NCBI GenBank assembly: GCA_036268995.1
Contig: DATATB010000182.1
Span: 1-56,483, forward strand
From: DATATB01 sp036268995
GTDB lineage: Bacteria; Planctomycetota; Planctomycetia; Pirellulales; PNKZ01
DNA: 56,483 nucleotides
Reading direction: 5' to 3'
Shown here: positions 25,625-34,783 of the stretch, piece by piece
How the letters are laid out: every line of letters begins with the position of its first letter
Numbering within the stretch: position 1 is the stretch's first letter
Notes under the pieces: generated by a model
Told to the model about the DNA's origin: nothing
The model's database searches: none
The model's input: the letters and a program-made list of their open reading frames with translations, nothing else
Translations under genes and position numbers: made by a program

Positions 25625-27481
25625 GTGAAACCGCTTCGCTCTCGCACCATCGTTCGCCTGTCGGTTTTAGCGCTCGCGCTGTGTTGTGGCGCGCCGCTGG
25701 TGGCGGCCGATCCCGATCGGCCCAGGATTGTGGACAAGCCGGGCCAAGAGCCCGCGCATCCCAATGTCGTGCTGATCCTGCTCGATGATCTCGGCTGGGC
25801 CGACTTGGGCTGCTACGGCAGCAAGTTTCATCGCACGCCCAACGTCGATCGGCTGGCGAGCCAGGGCATGCGTTTCACTGACGCGTATGCCGCTTGCCCG
25901 GTCTGCTCGCCCAGCCGCGCGGCAATCATGACGGGCCTCTATCCAGCCCGGCTGCATATCACGACCTTCCTTCCCGGCCGGCCGGATATGTCGTCGCAAA
26001 AACTGCTGCACCCGGTCATCAGCCAGGAGCTCGCGCGGGAGAAACTGACGATCGCCGAAGTCATGCAATCGGCCGGTTATCGAACGGCCTGCATCGGCAA
26101 GTGGCATCTGGGCGATCACCCAGGGCCGGACCGCGTGATGCCAGGCGATCAGGGCTTCGACGTGGTCGTGAATCAGAACGCCAACGGCCGCATCGCCGGC
26201 CCGCGTGCAAAGTCCGACAAAACCAAACCGCTGGGGCGTGAGTTCGTCAGCGAATTGCTGACCGACGAAGCAATCAAGTTCGTCGATGACAATCGCCAGC
26301 GGCCGTTCTTCCTGTATCTGCCGCACGTGGCCGTACACATTCCGCTGGCTGCCAAGCCCGAGCTTCAGGCGAAGTACGAGCGCGGGCCGTGGCCGCCGCC
26401 GGGCCAGCAGCGCAATCCGCTGTATGCCGCCACGATCGAAGACCTGGACGCCAACATCGGCCGGCTGCTCGCGCGGTTGAAGGAATTAGAGCTGGAGAAG
26501 AACACGATCGTGATCTTCACCTCCGACAACGGCGGCTTGTCCGTGGAGGAAGGCCCCAACACGCCGGCAACTTCCAATGCACCGCTGCGAGCCGGCAAAG
26601 GCTGGCTGTACGAAGGTGGCATTCGCGTGCCGCTGATTGTCCGCTGGTCGGGACACGTGCCCGAGGGCTCGACGTGCTCGACGCCCGTTTGCGGAGTGGA
26701 TTTGTTTACGACCCTCCTTGATGTTTGCAACCTGGGCGTCAGTGTTCCCAGCGACGGCGTCGACCTGCGGCCGCTATTGGAAGAGCACGGCACGATCCAC
26801 CGCGATGCGCTCTATTGGCACATCCCGCACTACACCAACCAAGGCGGCAAGCCGGGCGGAGCCGTGCGCGAAGGTGATTACAAGTTGATCGAATACTACG
26901 AAAACGGCCGCCGCGAGCTGTACAACCTCGCCAGCGATCCGCGCGAAACGCACAACCTGGCCGAGCAGATGCCGGACCGCGTGAGCGCGATGGCCGCGAA
27001 GCTGGCCGCGTGGCGAAAGTCGGTTGGGGCGCAAATGAACTCGCCGAATCCCGATTATCTGCCGAATCCCCAGTCGGCGGCCGGCGTCATCACGCTGCCG
27101 GCCTTCGCGGCCGAGGTGCATGGCACCATGCTGCGCTACGAGCCCGAACTGCACAAAAGCACGTTGGGATTTTGGACCCGGGCCGAAGATTGGGCCAGTT
27201 GGCAGTTCACCGCCAACAAGCCCGGCAAGTTCGAAGTCGTGGCGCTCGTCGGCTGCGGCACGGGCAGCGGCGGCAGCGAAGTGGAATTTGAAGTGGCCGG
27301 GCAAAAGCTGCACCTGACCGTGCCCGAGACCGGCGGCTTCCAGAACTTCAAGAACCAAAAGTTGGGCCAGGTGCGATTGGACAAAGCCGGCCGCTACACC
27401 TTGTCGGTCAAAGCCCTCAGCAAGCCGCACAAGGCCGTAATGGACTTGCGGCAGGTGGTACTCGAGCCGGTGGCTGAATGA
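25625..27481 (+). CDS. Secreted sulfatase (arylsulfatase A type) with C-terminal domain
   Basis: 618 residues. The start is GTG at 25625 with AGGAGG seven bases before; it opens a signal peptide (LRSRTIVRLSVLALALCC). The catalytic domain has metal-binding D54-D55, the formylglycine site C94-S-P-S-R98, GKWHLGDHPG and TSDNGGLSVEEG, all intact. The cysteine version needs an FGE-type maturase, which is not in this window. After about residue 470 a separate beta-sandwich-like domain follows (WTRAEDWASWQFTANKPGK, EVEFEVAGQKLHL), probably carbohydrate binding. It should remove sulfate from polysaccharides outside the cytoplasm. Convergent with nagA; 25 bp apart. Confidence 0.92.
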   Translation: MKPLRSRTIVRLSVLALALCCGAPLVAADPDRPRIVDKPGQEPAHPNVVLILLDDLGWADLGCYGSKFHRTPNVDRLASQGMRFTDAYAACPVCSPSRAAIMTGLYPARLHITTFLPGRPDMSSQKLLHPVISQELAREKLTIAEVMQSAGYRTACIGKWHLGDHPGPDRVMPGDQGFDVVVNQNANGRIAGPRAKSDKTKPLGREFVSELLTDEAIKFVDDNRQRPFFLYLPHVAVHIPLAAKPELQAKYERGPWPPPGQQRNPLYAATIEDLDANIGRLLARLKELELEKNTIVIFTSDNGGLSVEEGPNTPATSNAPLRAGKGWLYEGGIRVPLIVRWSGHVPEGSTCSTPVCGVDLFTTLLDVCNLGVSVPSDGVDLRPLLEEHGTIHRDALYWHIPHYTNQGGKPGGAVREGDYKLIEYYENGRRELYNLASDPRETHNLAEQMPDRVSAMAAKLAAWRKSVGAQMNSPNPDYLPNPQSAAGVITLPAFAAEVHGTMLRYEPELHKSTLGFWTRAEDWASWQFTANKPGKFEVVALVGCGTGSGGSEVEFEVAGQKLHLTVPETGGFQNFKNQKLGQVRLDKAGRYTLSVKALSKPHKAVMDLRQVVLEPVAE

Positions 27482-27506
27482 GGCACCCGACACTCGGACA
27501 CTGACA

Positions 27507-28670
27507 TTATCCTGCCGTGCCGTAAACCAGCTTGCCGCTCAAGATCGTGCCGAGCACGTCGAGCTTGGGCGGCCCGCTTTCGGCCAGACGAAAGAGTACG
27601 AGATCGGCGGCATCGCCCGGCCGCAACCCGCCGCAGGGCACGCCCATGAGCCGGGCGGGATTCACGGTAGCCATCTCGACTGCCGTGACCAGATTGACGC
27701 CGGCAAAGGCCATCACGTTGGCCACGCCCACGCCGATGGGTAGCGCCGCTCCGGCCAGCAACTGATCTTGTCCGGCGATCACCAGCCGCCCGTCGGGCAG
27801 AATTTCCAGCTCGCAACCGCTGCTGGTGTAGCGCCCCGCCGGCAGCCCGGCCAGGCCTGACACGTCGCTCACCAGGATCACGCGTTGCGGCGTTTTGGCG
27901 CGCACCATGACCTTGACCACTTCCGGCGGCAGATGATGGCCGTCGACGATCAAGCTGGCCACCAGCCGATCTTCGGCCATTTGGTCCCAGAGATAGTTGG
28001 GATGCCGACGCAGCATGCGATGCGCGCCGTTGCCCAAGTGCGTGCTGAGCTGCGCGCCGGCGTCGACCGCGGCCCGGATCTGGCTGCTGTTGGCGCCGGT
28101 GTGGCCGATGGCCACGATGATGCCGCTGGTGGTGGCCCGGGCAATGAACTCGGGCGCTTCGTCGAACTCGGCCGACATGGTCAGAATGCGGATTCGCCCG
28201 CCCGCCTCGCCTTGCAAGCGGCAGAACTCGTCCCAGTTCGGCGTGCGGCAATGCTCGAGGGGATGGGCGCCCCGGGCGCCGTCGTCTTTGCAAAAGTACG
28301 GCCCTTCCAGATGAATGCCCAGCACGGCATGGGCGACGTCCTCCGACGACTGGCAACTGGCGGCGATCGCGCGCACGCCGTGCCCGAGCACGTCCAGGCT
28401 TTGCGTGGTGAGCGTGGGGCAAATCGCCGTGACACCAAAGGCAAAGTGGGCCCGCACGATCTGGGCGACCTTGTCGGGCGTCAGCGCCGGGGAGCTGAAC
28501 TCCTGGCCCAGGTAGCCGTTGACCTGGAGATCGAAAAAGCCCGGCGCAACCCAGGGTGCGTGAGCATGGTCATCGCCGCTGGTGGCCGGCCGAACGCGCG
28601 CGATGCGCTCGTCGGACGTCGAGATCTCGACCAATTCACGATTGTCGTAGCGGCGGGCGACAAATTGCAT
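27507..28670 (-). CDS. nagA: N-acetylglucosamine-6-phosphate deacetylase
   Basis: 387 residues of the amidohydrolase superfamily; converts GlcNAc-6-phosphate to glucosamine-6-phosphate and acetate in amino-sugar use or cell-wall recycling. Landmarks: PGFFDLQVNGYLG, metal ligand region GIHLEGPYF, AIGHTGANSS, THLGNGAH and the catalytic segment LVSDVSGL. The HLFNAM block of classic NagA reads HLGNGAH, a modest change. I start at the ATG at 28670 (MQFVARRYD); 21 upstream in-frame residues lack family similarity. No nagB nearby. Together with the facing sulfatase it would fit use of sulfated amino-sugar polymers, but shared regulation cannot be seen. Confidence 0.87.
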   Translation of the reverse strand: MQFVARRYDNRELVEISTSDERIARVRPATSGDDHAHAPWVAPGFFDLQVNGYLGQEFSSPALTPDKVAQIVRAHFAFGVTAICPTLTTQSLDVLGHGVRAIAASCQSSEDVAHAVLGIHLEGPYFCKDDGARGAHPLEHCRTPNWDEFCRLQGEAGGRIRILTMSAEFDEAPEFIARATTSGIIVAIGHTGANSSQIRAAVDAGAQLSTHLGNGAHRMLRRHPNYLWDQMAEDRLVASLIVDGHHLPPEVVKVMVRAKTPQRVILVSDVSGLAGLPAGRYTSSGCELEILPDGRLVIAGQDQLLAGAALPIGVGVANVMAFAGVNLVTAVEMATVNPARLMGVPCGGLRPGDAADLVLFRLAESGPPKLDVLGTILSGKLVYGTAG

Positions 28671-28769
28671 GGCAAGCGGCTGCTCCGTAGGGTGTCGGCA
28701 TGATTGCGCCCATCGTAAACGATGCTCGCGCAATATTCACCCCTCGCAGCCGCAACGCCATCCGGGCGT

Positions 28770-29177
28770 TTACCAGACGACCATCCGCGGCCGAGCGGTT
28801 TGATAGACGGGGGTTCCCGAGCCGGACCAGTACATTGGGTTGGTGCTGTTGCCCACCCAGGTCGGCGAATAGGTGCCTTGCAGCGGCGTGACGCTGGCCA
28901 TCGGCCGCGAGTTGGACATGCCGAACCATTGCTGCGAGGCCAGCCGGCGCTGCCGCTGGGCCTGGTCGAACTCGGCCTTCTGCCGCACGGCGACGTGCGG
29001 ATCGGCATGCTGCCGCATGGCCTGTTCGTAGTACCACATGTCGGGCGTGGGCGCCAATTGCCCCTGGCTCAACGAGATCGAATGGTCCGGCGTCGTGCGC
29101 TTCGGCGCCGGCTGATCGCCGCGCGCCTCGATCGAAAACAGCACCGCCAACGAAGCGACCAGGCACAGCCGTTTCAT
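28770..29177 (-). CDS. Small secreted hypothetical protein
   Basis: 135 residues starting at the ATG at 29177, which is preceded by AAAGGCG. A short signal peptide (MKRLCLVASLAVLFSIEARG) is followed by a charged helical region (AMRQHADPHVAVRQKAEFD) and a Ser/Gly/Tyr/Pro-rich C-terminus (WVGNSTNPMYWSGSGTPVY). No known domain. It is upstream of nagA by 99 bp on the same strand; co-transcription is possible but the products look unrelated. Confidence 0.68.
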   Translation of the reverse strand: MKRLCLVASLAVLFSIEARGDQPAPKRTTPDHSISLSQGQLAPTPDMWYYEQAMRQHADPHVAVRQKAEFDQAQRQRRLASQQWFGMSNSRPMASVTPLQGTYSPTWVGNSTNPMYWSGSGTPVYQTARPRMVVW

Positions 29178-29405
29178 AGTCCACGCCTTTCGAGATTAAG
29201 AAGCCGCGCGTTTTCCACGGCTCCGCTCTTTGCGTCAATCGCCTATCAATCGATTTCGAGCGCCGACGGCCTGGGAGTTTAAGGAGATTGCAGAATCGCG
29301 CGGAAGGGCGGACTGCTAGCGACTATTGCAATGCCAGCACCTGGTCGGCAAAACCCATCGACACAGACAGCAGCAAATGCCCGGGGCATCACGACATCCT
29401 CGAAA

Positions 29406-31346
29406 CTACTGCGGGCCGTGCTTGAAAAACAGGATTCCGAGCGGAGGCAGCACAAGATTGAGCGACCAGGGGCGGCTGAAGCATTCGATCGGCGCGGCTT
29501 CCGCCGAGCCTTGATTGCCGTAGCCGGCGCCGCCGTAAATGTCGGCGTCGCTGTTGAGCAGCTCGACCCAGCGCCCGCCCTCGGGCACGCCGACCAGGTA
29601 GTTCAGCCGCGGCACCGGCGTGAAATTGCAGATGACCAGCACCCAATCCTTGCCGCGTCCGCGCCGCAAGAAGCTGATCACGCTTTGTTCCACGTCGCAG
29701 CAGTCGACCCACTCGAAGCCCCGCGCGTCGCAGTCATATTCGTATAGCGCCGGCTCGTGGCAATAGACTCGGTTCAGATCGGCCACCCAGCGCTGCACGC
29801 CGGCAGGCCCGGGTTCGCCGGCCAGTTGCCAATCGAGCCCAGCGTCGTGGTTCCATTCGCGCTGCTCGGCCAGCTCGCCTCCCATGAACAGCAGCTTCTT
29901 ACCTGGCTGGGCATATTGATAACCGAACAACAGACGCAGGTTGGCCCGCTTGCGCCAGGCGTCGCCGGGCATCTTGTTCAGCAGCGAGCCTTTGCCATGC
30001 ACGACTTCGTCATGTGACAGCGGAAGCTGAAAGCTTTCGGCAAAGGCATAGAGCTGCCGGAAGGTGAGCTGCGAATGGTGGAATTTGCGGATCACCGGGT
30101 CGCGGGCCAGATACGCCAGCGTGTCGTGCATCCAGCCCATGTCCCATTTCAGCCCGAAGCCCAGCCCGCCGACATACGTAGGCCGCGAGACCATCGGCCA
30201 GGCAGTGGACTCCTCGGCGATGGTTTGCACGTCGGGAAACAAGCGGTAGACCGTTTCGTTGAGTTTGCGCAGCAGCGAAATGGCTCCCAGGTTCTCGCGT
30301 CCGCCGAAGGCATTGGGAATCCACTCGCCTTCTTTGCGCGAATAGTCCAGATACAGCATCGAGGCCACAGCGTCGACGCGCAGGGCGTCGGCATGGTAGC
30401 GGTCGAGCCAGAAGACGGCACTGCTAAGCAGGAAGCTGCGGACTTCGTTGCGCTCGTAGTTGAAGACTGAGCTTTTCCAATCGGGATGAAAGCCCTGGCG
30501 CGGATCGGCGTGCTCGTAGAGATGCGTGCCGTCGAAATAGTTCAGCCCGTGGGCGTCGGTGGGAAAATGCGAGGGCACCCAGTCGAGAATCACGCCGATA
30601 TTCTGCTGGTGCAGATAATCGATCAGGTACATCAGGTCCTGCGGCGTCCCGTAACGCGCGGTGGGGGCGAAATAGCCGGTCGACTGATAGCCCCACGAGC
30701 CGTAGAACGGGTGCTCCATCAGCGGCAGAAATTCGACGTGCGTAAAACCCATCTGCCGCACGTACTCGGCCAGCGGCTCGGCGATCTCGCGATAGCCCAG
30801 CCACGTGCCATCCGGTTTGCGACGCCAGGAGCCCAGGTGTACTTCATACACGGCCAGCGGAGCGTCGATGGCAATGCGCGCTTTGCGCGCGGCCAGCCAC
30901 CCGTCGTCGTGCCAGGTGTAATCCAGCGGCCAGACGACCGAAGCCGTCTGGGGCGGCACTTCGTTGAAGAAGGCCAGCGGATCGGTCTTGTCGACGGCGT
31001 AGAACGTGGCGGCCGATTCGATGTGATATTTGTAAAGCGTGCCGGGCGCAACGTGCTCGACGAAGCCCGCCCAAATACCCGACCCGCGCTGCGGCGTCAG
31101 CGAGTGGCTGCCCGAGGCATTGCCGTATAGATCCACTCGCACGCTACGGGCATTAGGTGCCCAGACGGCAAAGTACGTTCCCGCCACGCCGCCCAGTGTG
31201 CCGGGGTGGGCCCCCAGCTTTTCGTACAGCCGGACGTGCGTGCCTTCGTTGAACCAGTACAGGTCGTCGGCGGTGAGCAGCGTGCCGGGCAATACGGCGC
31301 CCGCCGTCGTGGAGACGTGGGGCGTGGGCTGAGTGAGGAGCGACAT
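29406..31346 (-). CDS. glgB: 1,4-alpha-glucan branching enzyme
   Basis: 646 residues; introduces alpha-1,6 branches into linear glucan. The N-terminal CBM48 domain spans about 40-130, then the GH13 barrel with nucleophile D325 (RVDAVASML), acid/base E378 (TIAEES) and the LPLSHDEVVHGKGS motif near 445, then a C-terminal beta domain. Length is typical for a GlgB with a short N-terminus. It is the last gene of the glgE-treS-glgB unit, starting 9 bp after the treS stop, so its product acts on the chains made by GlgE. Confidence 0.95.
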   Translation of the reverse strand: MSLLTQPTPHVSTTAGAVLPGTLLTADDLYWFNEGTHVRLYEKLGAHPGTLGGVAGTYFAVWAPNARSVRVDLYGNASGSHSLTPQRGSGIWAGFVEHVAPGTLYKYHIESAATFYAVDKTDPLAFFNEVPPQTASVVWPLDYTWHDDGWLAARKARIAIDAPLAVYEVHLGSWRRKPDGTWLGYREIAEPLAEYVRQMGFTHVEFLPLMEHPFYGSWGYQSTGYFAPTARYGTPQDLMYLIDYLHQQNIGVILDWVPSHFPTDAHGLNYFDGTHLYEHADPRQGFHPDWKSSVFNYERNEVRSFLLSSAVFWLDRYHADALRVDAVASMLYLDYSRKEGEWIPNAFGGRENLGAISLLRKLNETVYRLFPDVQTIAEESTAWPMVSRPTYVGGLGFGLKWDMGWMHDTLAYLARDPVIRKFHHSQLTFRQLYAFAESFQLPLSHDEVVHGKGSLLNKMPGDAWRKRANLRLLFGYQYAQPGKKLLFMGGELAEQREWNHDAGLDWQLAGEPGPAGVQRWVADLNRVYCHEPALYEYDCDARGFEWVDCCDVEQSVISFLRRGRGKDWVLVICNFTPVPRLNYLVGVPEGGRWVELLNSDADIYGGAGYGNQGSAEAAPIECFSRPWSLNLVLPPLGILFFKHGPQ

Positions 31347-31355
31347 GCTGCTGGC

Positions 31356-34300
31356 TTAATCCGCGTTAGGGGTCTGACCGTCGGCCGATTGCTCGCAATG
31401 CGTGTATTCCAATAGATTAATCACGCCGCGGAGCGGAACCTCCACCCATTTCGGCCGATTGTTGAGTTCGTAGGCCAGCTCGTAGATCGCCTTTTCGAGC
31501 AAAAACCCGTGCAACAGGGCCTGCAGTTGGTCGGAAGCCCGGGGCAAAAACGACTGCCCGTCGGCCACGGCCAGGTAGCTCTTGAGGAACGTAGCGCTGG
31601 CCCACGCGTACCAGGCGTAGGCGTACCGTTTCAGCACGGCCGCATCGTCCGGGCTGACCACCGCGTTTTCCAAGTGCCGGAACAGTGCGCTGCTGGCCGC
31701 GTAATGGAACGAACGGATCATGCCGGCCACGTCCTGCAGCGGCGACCGCTTGATACGCCGCTCGCCGAGCGGCCGGGCCGGCTCCCCCTCGAAGTCGATG
31801 ATCACGAAGTCCTTGCCCGTGTACAGCACCTGGCCCAGATGGTAGTCGCCATGGATGCGGATGCGCGTGGCCGCGATCTTGTGCTCCAGCACGGCCCGCA
31901 GGCATTGCAACACGCCCTTCTCATGCTCCAGCACGGTCATCGCCTTCTGCTGGGCCGACTCCGCCAGTTCGGGTGCGCGGCTGCGGAGCAATTGAAAAGT
32001 CTTGCCCGCCAGGCGGCGCATGGATTGGTACATCGAGCGCTGATAAAGCTGGCTGAAAGGCTCGGGCGCAAACGCGGGATCTTCCGCGTGGGATGCCAGT
32101 GCGATGTGCAGTTCGGCCGTGCGGCGTCCCAGCAGCGCGGCACTCGGCCAGAATTCGTGGGCCAGGGTTTCGATGCTCGCGGGAACCGAGCCGCCGGCCA
32201 GCTTCAGCAGCGAATCGTTCACGCCGACCTCGGTTGCCTGGCGCTGCTCGGGCGGCTGAGCCAGCGAATGCTCGAAGTACCGGCCCAGCATGTCGCGCGT
32301 GTAGTCCCAGGCCGTGCCTTCGTTGGCGACAAAGCCTTGCAGAATGCCCAGCGTCAGCGGTTCCTGCCGATCGCGGCGATACTCCAAAGCGCCGGCCACG
32401 GGCGGCACGTGGCGGAATTGGGTCTTTTCGGTGAGAAAGCGGCCGATCTCCAGATCGGGATTGATGCCGGCTTCGACGCGCCGAAACAGCTTGAGCACCA
32501 ACCGATCACCGTAGGACACCGAACTGTTGCTCTGTTCCTTGCCCATCACCGCGGCCGGCAGCGGCTGGCTGCGATCGCCCCGCAACCGCTTGAGCGCGGG
32601 CGTAGACCAGGCCAGTAGCTCGCCCACTTCGCCGCGCGCCCGCCGCCGGCGGGCAATGGCATCCAGCAGCGATTGATCGAAGTCCAGATCGGTCATCGCG
32701 TCAAAGACCACGGCTTCACCGTGCTGGTCAGGATACGTGATGCGGGCGATCACGGATTGCGGCGCATCCTTGAGCATCTCGCCGGCGCGCTGGCCCTCGG
32801 CCATGCCCAGCGCCAGGACATAGGTATCGGCCTCGCCTTCGATGTATTCCACTTGGACGAGCACGAGGTGGGCCCGCGAGGTTTCGCCCGCATTGCCGAA
32901 AGGGACAACGTCGAGGATCTCGGTCGCCTGGATCGTGCGTGCCTTGCCGCCGAACCAGCGGCGCGTGGCCAACGAGCCGCGCAGCAGCCTTTCCAGCTCG
33001 AAGCGGGCCCGGCCTTCGAAGACCTCGTCGAACTGCTCGGGGCCGGAGATCTGAATCGCCGGCCGGCCGGAAGCGCCGTGGACGTCGGCGGCCGTTTCGG
33101 TTTTGGGCGGCCGCAGCGCAAACCAATAGAAAGCATGCGGCCCCGGCGTGAGCATGTAGGGCACCTTGCCGATCTTGGCGAACTTGGTCTGCCCGAACAG
33201 CTCGACGGGAGTCCAGCCTTCGTAACGCGAAAGATCCAGCTCGGCGTACTGCGCGTAGCGAGAAAGGTTGGCCACGACCAGCACCTGTTCGTCTTCGATG
33301 GCGCGGATAAAAGCCAGGATCTTCGGATTGTTCGGTGTCAGCATTTCCAGGCTGCCGCGGCTGAACGACTGGTGCAGTTGCCGCTGAGCGATCAGCCGCC
33401 GCATCCACCACAGCAGCGACTGCGGATTGTTGTGCTGTGTCTCGACGTTGACCGATTCGTAGTGATATTCGAAGTCGATGATCGGCGGCAGGTAAAGCTG
33501 CTGGGGATTGGCGCGCGAGAAGCCGCCGTTGCGGTCGGCACACCATTGCATGGGCGTCCGCACGCCGTCGCGATCGCCCAGGTAGATGTTGTCGCCCATG
33601 CCGATTTCGTCGCCGTAATAAATCACCGGCGCGCCGGGCAGCGACAATAGTAGGCCGTTCATCAGCTCGATCTTGCGGCGATTGTTGCCCAGCAGCGGCG
33701 CCAGCCGGCGGCGGATGCCCAGGTTGATGCGCGCCCGGCGATCGGCGGCGTACACGCGGTACATGTAGTCCCGCTCTTCGTCGGTGACCATTTCCAGCGT
33801 CAGCTCGTCGTGATTGCGCAGGAACAACACCCATTGGCAACTGGAGCCAATGGCCGGCGTTTGCTGCAAGATGTCGACGACCGGAAAGCGATCCTCCATC
33901 TGCAAGGACATGAACAGCCGCGGCATGAGCGGGAAATGAAACGCCGTGTGGCATTCGTCTTCGTTGCCGAAATAAGCGATGGCGTCGTCGGGCCACTGGT
34001 TGGCTTCGGCCAGCAGCATGCGATTGGGAAAGTTCTCGTCCACGTGGCGCCGCAACTTTTTGAGAAACTCGTGCGTCTCGGGCAGGTTCTCGCACGTCGT
34101 GCCTTCGCGCTCGTACAAGTACGGCACGGCGTCCAACCGCACGCCGTCGACGCCCATCTTCAGCCAGTGATCGATCACGTGCAGCAGCGCCTCGTGCACT
34201 TCGGGGTTATCGAAGTTCAAGTCGGGCTGATGCGAATAGAACCGGTGCCAGTAATACGCCTTGGCCACCGGATCCCAGGCCCAATTGCTGGTTTCGAAGT

Positions 34301-34772
34301 CTTTGAAGATGATCCGCGCATCGCGGTATTTGTTCGGCGTGTCGCTCCAGACATAAAAATCGCGGGCACGCGTGCCGGGTTTGGCCGTGCGCGACCGCTT
34401 GAACCAGGGATGCTGGTCGGACGTGTGATTGAGCACGAGCTCGGTGATAACGCGCAGGCCGCGGTCGTGGGCTTCGCGCAGGAAATTGCGGAAGTCGGCC
34501 ATCGTGCCATAGCTGGGGTTCACATTCATGTAGTCGGCGATGTCGTAGCCGTCGTCTTTCAGCGGCGAAGGATAAAACGGCAGCAGCCAGACCGTCGTGA
34601 TGCCAAGATCTTGCAAGTAGCTCAGGTTCTGCGTCAGCCCGCGGAAATCGCCGATGCCGTCGCCGTTGGAATCGCGGAAGGCGCGGACGTGTACCTGGTA
34701 AATGATCGCGTCCTTGTACCAGGTCGCGTCGGTGGTCGAAGGTTCCATCGCCGGCTGCTCCATCGTGGCCAT
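31356..34772 (-). CDS. treS: Trehalose synthase / maltokinase fusion
   Basis: 1138 residues in two parts. Residues about 15-560 are a GH13 trehalose synthase that interconverts trehalose and maltose (YQVHVRAFRDSNGDGIGDF, nucleophile D214 in GVRLDAVPYLYERE, LRNHDELTLEMVTDEERDY). Residues about 590-1110 are a maltokinase (Pep2/Mak) with an aminoglycoside-kinase-like fold (HGDYHLGQVLY, IIDFEGEPARPL), which phosphorylates maltose to maltose-1-phosphate. The fusion channels trehalose carbon to GlgE, encoded 11 bp upstream. Both active sites look intact. Such fusions are known in several phyla. Confidence 0.95.
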   Translation of the reverse strand: MATMEQPAMEPSTTDATWYKDAIIYQVHVRAFRDSNGDGIGDFRGLTQNLSYLQDLGITTVWLLPFYPSPLKDDGYDIADYMNVNPSYGTMADFRNFLREAHDRGLRVITELVLNHTSDQHPWFKRSRTAKPGTRARDFYVWSDTPNKYRDARIIFKDFETSNWAWDPVAKAYYWHRFYSHQPDLNFDNPEVHEALLHVIDHWLKMGVDGVRLDAVPYLYEREGTTCENLPETHEFLKKLRRHVDENFPNRMLLAEANQWPDDAIAYFGNEDECHTAFHFPLMPRLFMSLQMEDRFPVVDILQQTPAIGSSCQWVLFLRNHDELTLEMVTDEERDYMYRVYAADRRARINLGIRRRLAPLLGNNRRKIELMNGLLLSLPGAPVIYYGDEIGMGDNIYLGDRDGVRTPMQWCADRNGGFSRANPQQLYLPPIIDFEYHYESVNVETQHNNPQSLLWWMRRLIAQRQLHQSFSRGSLEMLTPNNPKILAFIRAIEDEQVLVVANLSRYAQYAELDLSRYEGWTPVELFGQTKFAKIGKVPYMLTPGPHAFYWFALRPPKTETAADVHGASGRPAIQISGPEQFDEVFEGRARFELERLLRGSLATRRWFGGKARTIQATEILDVVPFGNAGETSRAHLVLVQVEYIEGEADTYVLALGMAEGQRAGEMLKDAPQSVIARITYPDQHGEAVVFDAMTDLDFDQSLLDAIARRRRARGEVGELLAWSTPALKRLRGDRSQPLPAAVMGKEQSNSSVSYGDRLVLKLFRRVEAGINPDLEIGRFLTEKTQFRHVPPVAGALEYRRDRQEPLTLGILQGFVANEGTAWDYTRDMLGRYFEHSLAQPPEQRQATEVGVNDSLLKLAGGSVPASIETLAHEFWPSAALLGRRTAELHIALASHAEDPAFAPEPFSQLYQRSMYQSMRRLAGKTFQLLRSRAPELAESAQQKAMTVLEHEKGVLQCLRAVLEHKIAATRIRIHGDYHLGQVLYTGKDFVIIDFEGEPARPLGERRIKRSPLQDVAGMIRSFHYAASSALFRHLENAVVSPDDAAVLKRYAYAWYAWASATFLKSYLAVADGQSFLPRASDQLQALLHGFLLEKAIYELAYELNNRPKWVEVPLRGVINLLEYTHCEQSADGQTPNAD

Positions 34773-34783
34773 GCCTGTGCTCC

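Noticed and set aside
32728..34095. 455-codon minus-strand frame inside the treS-maltokinase gene
   Set aside because: Same strand, other frame; Arg/Ala-rich translation without any motif, while the real frame has complete catalytic residues.
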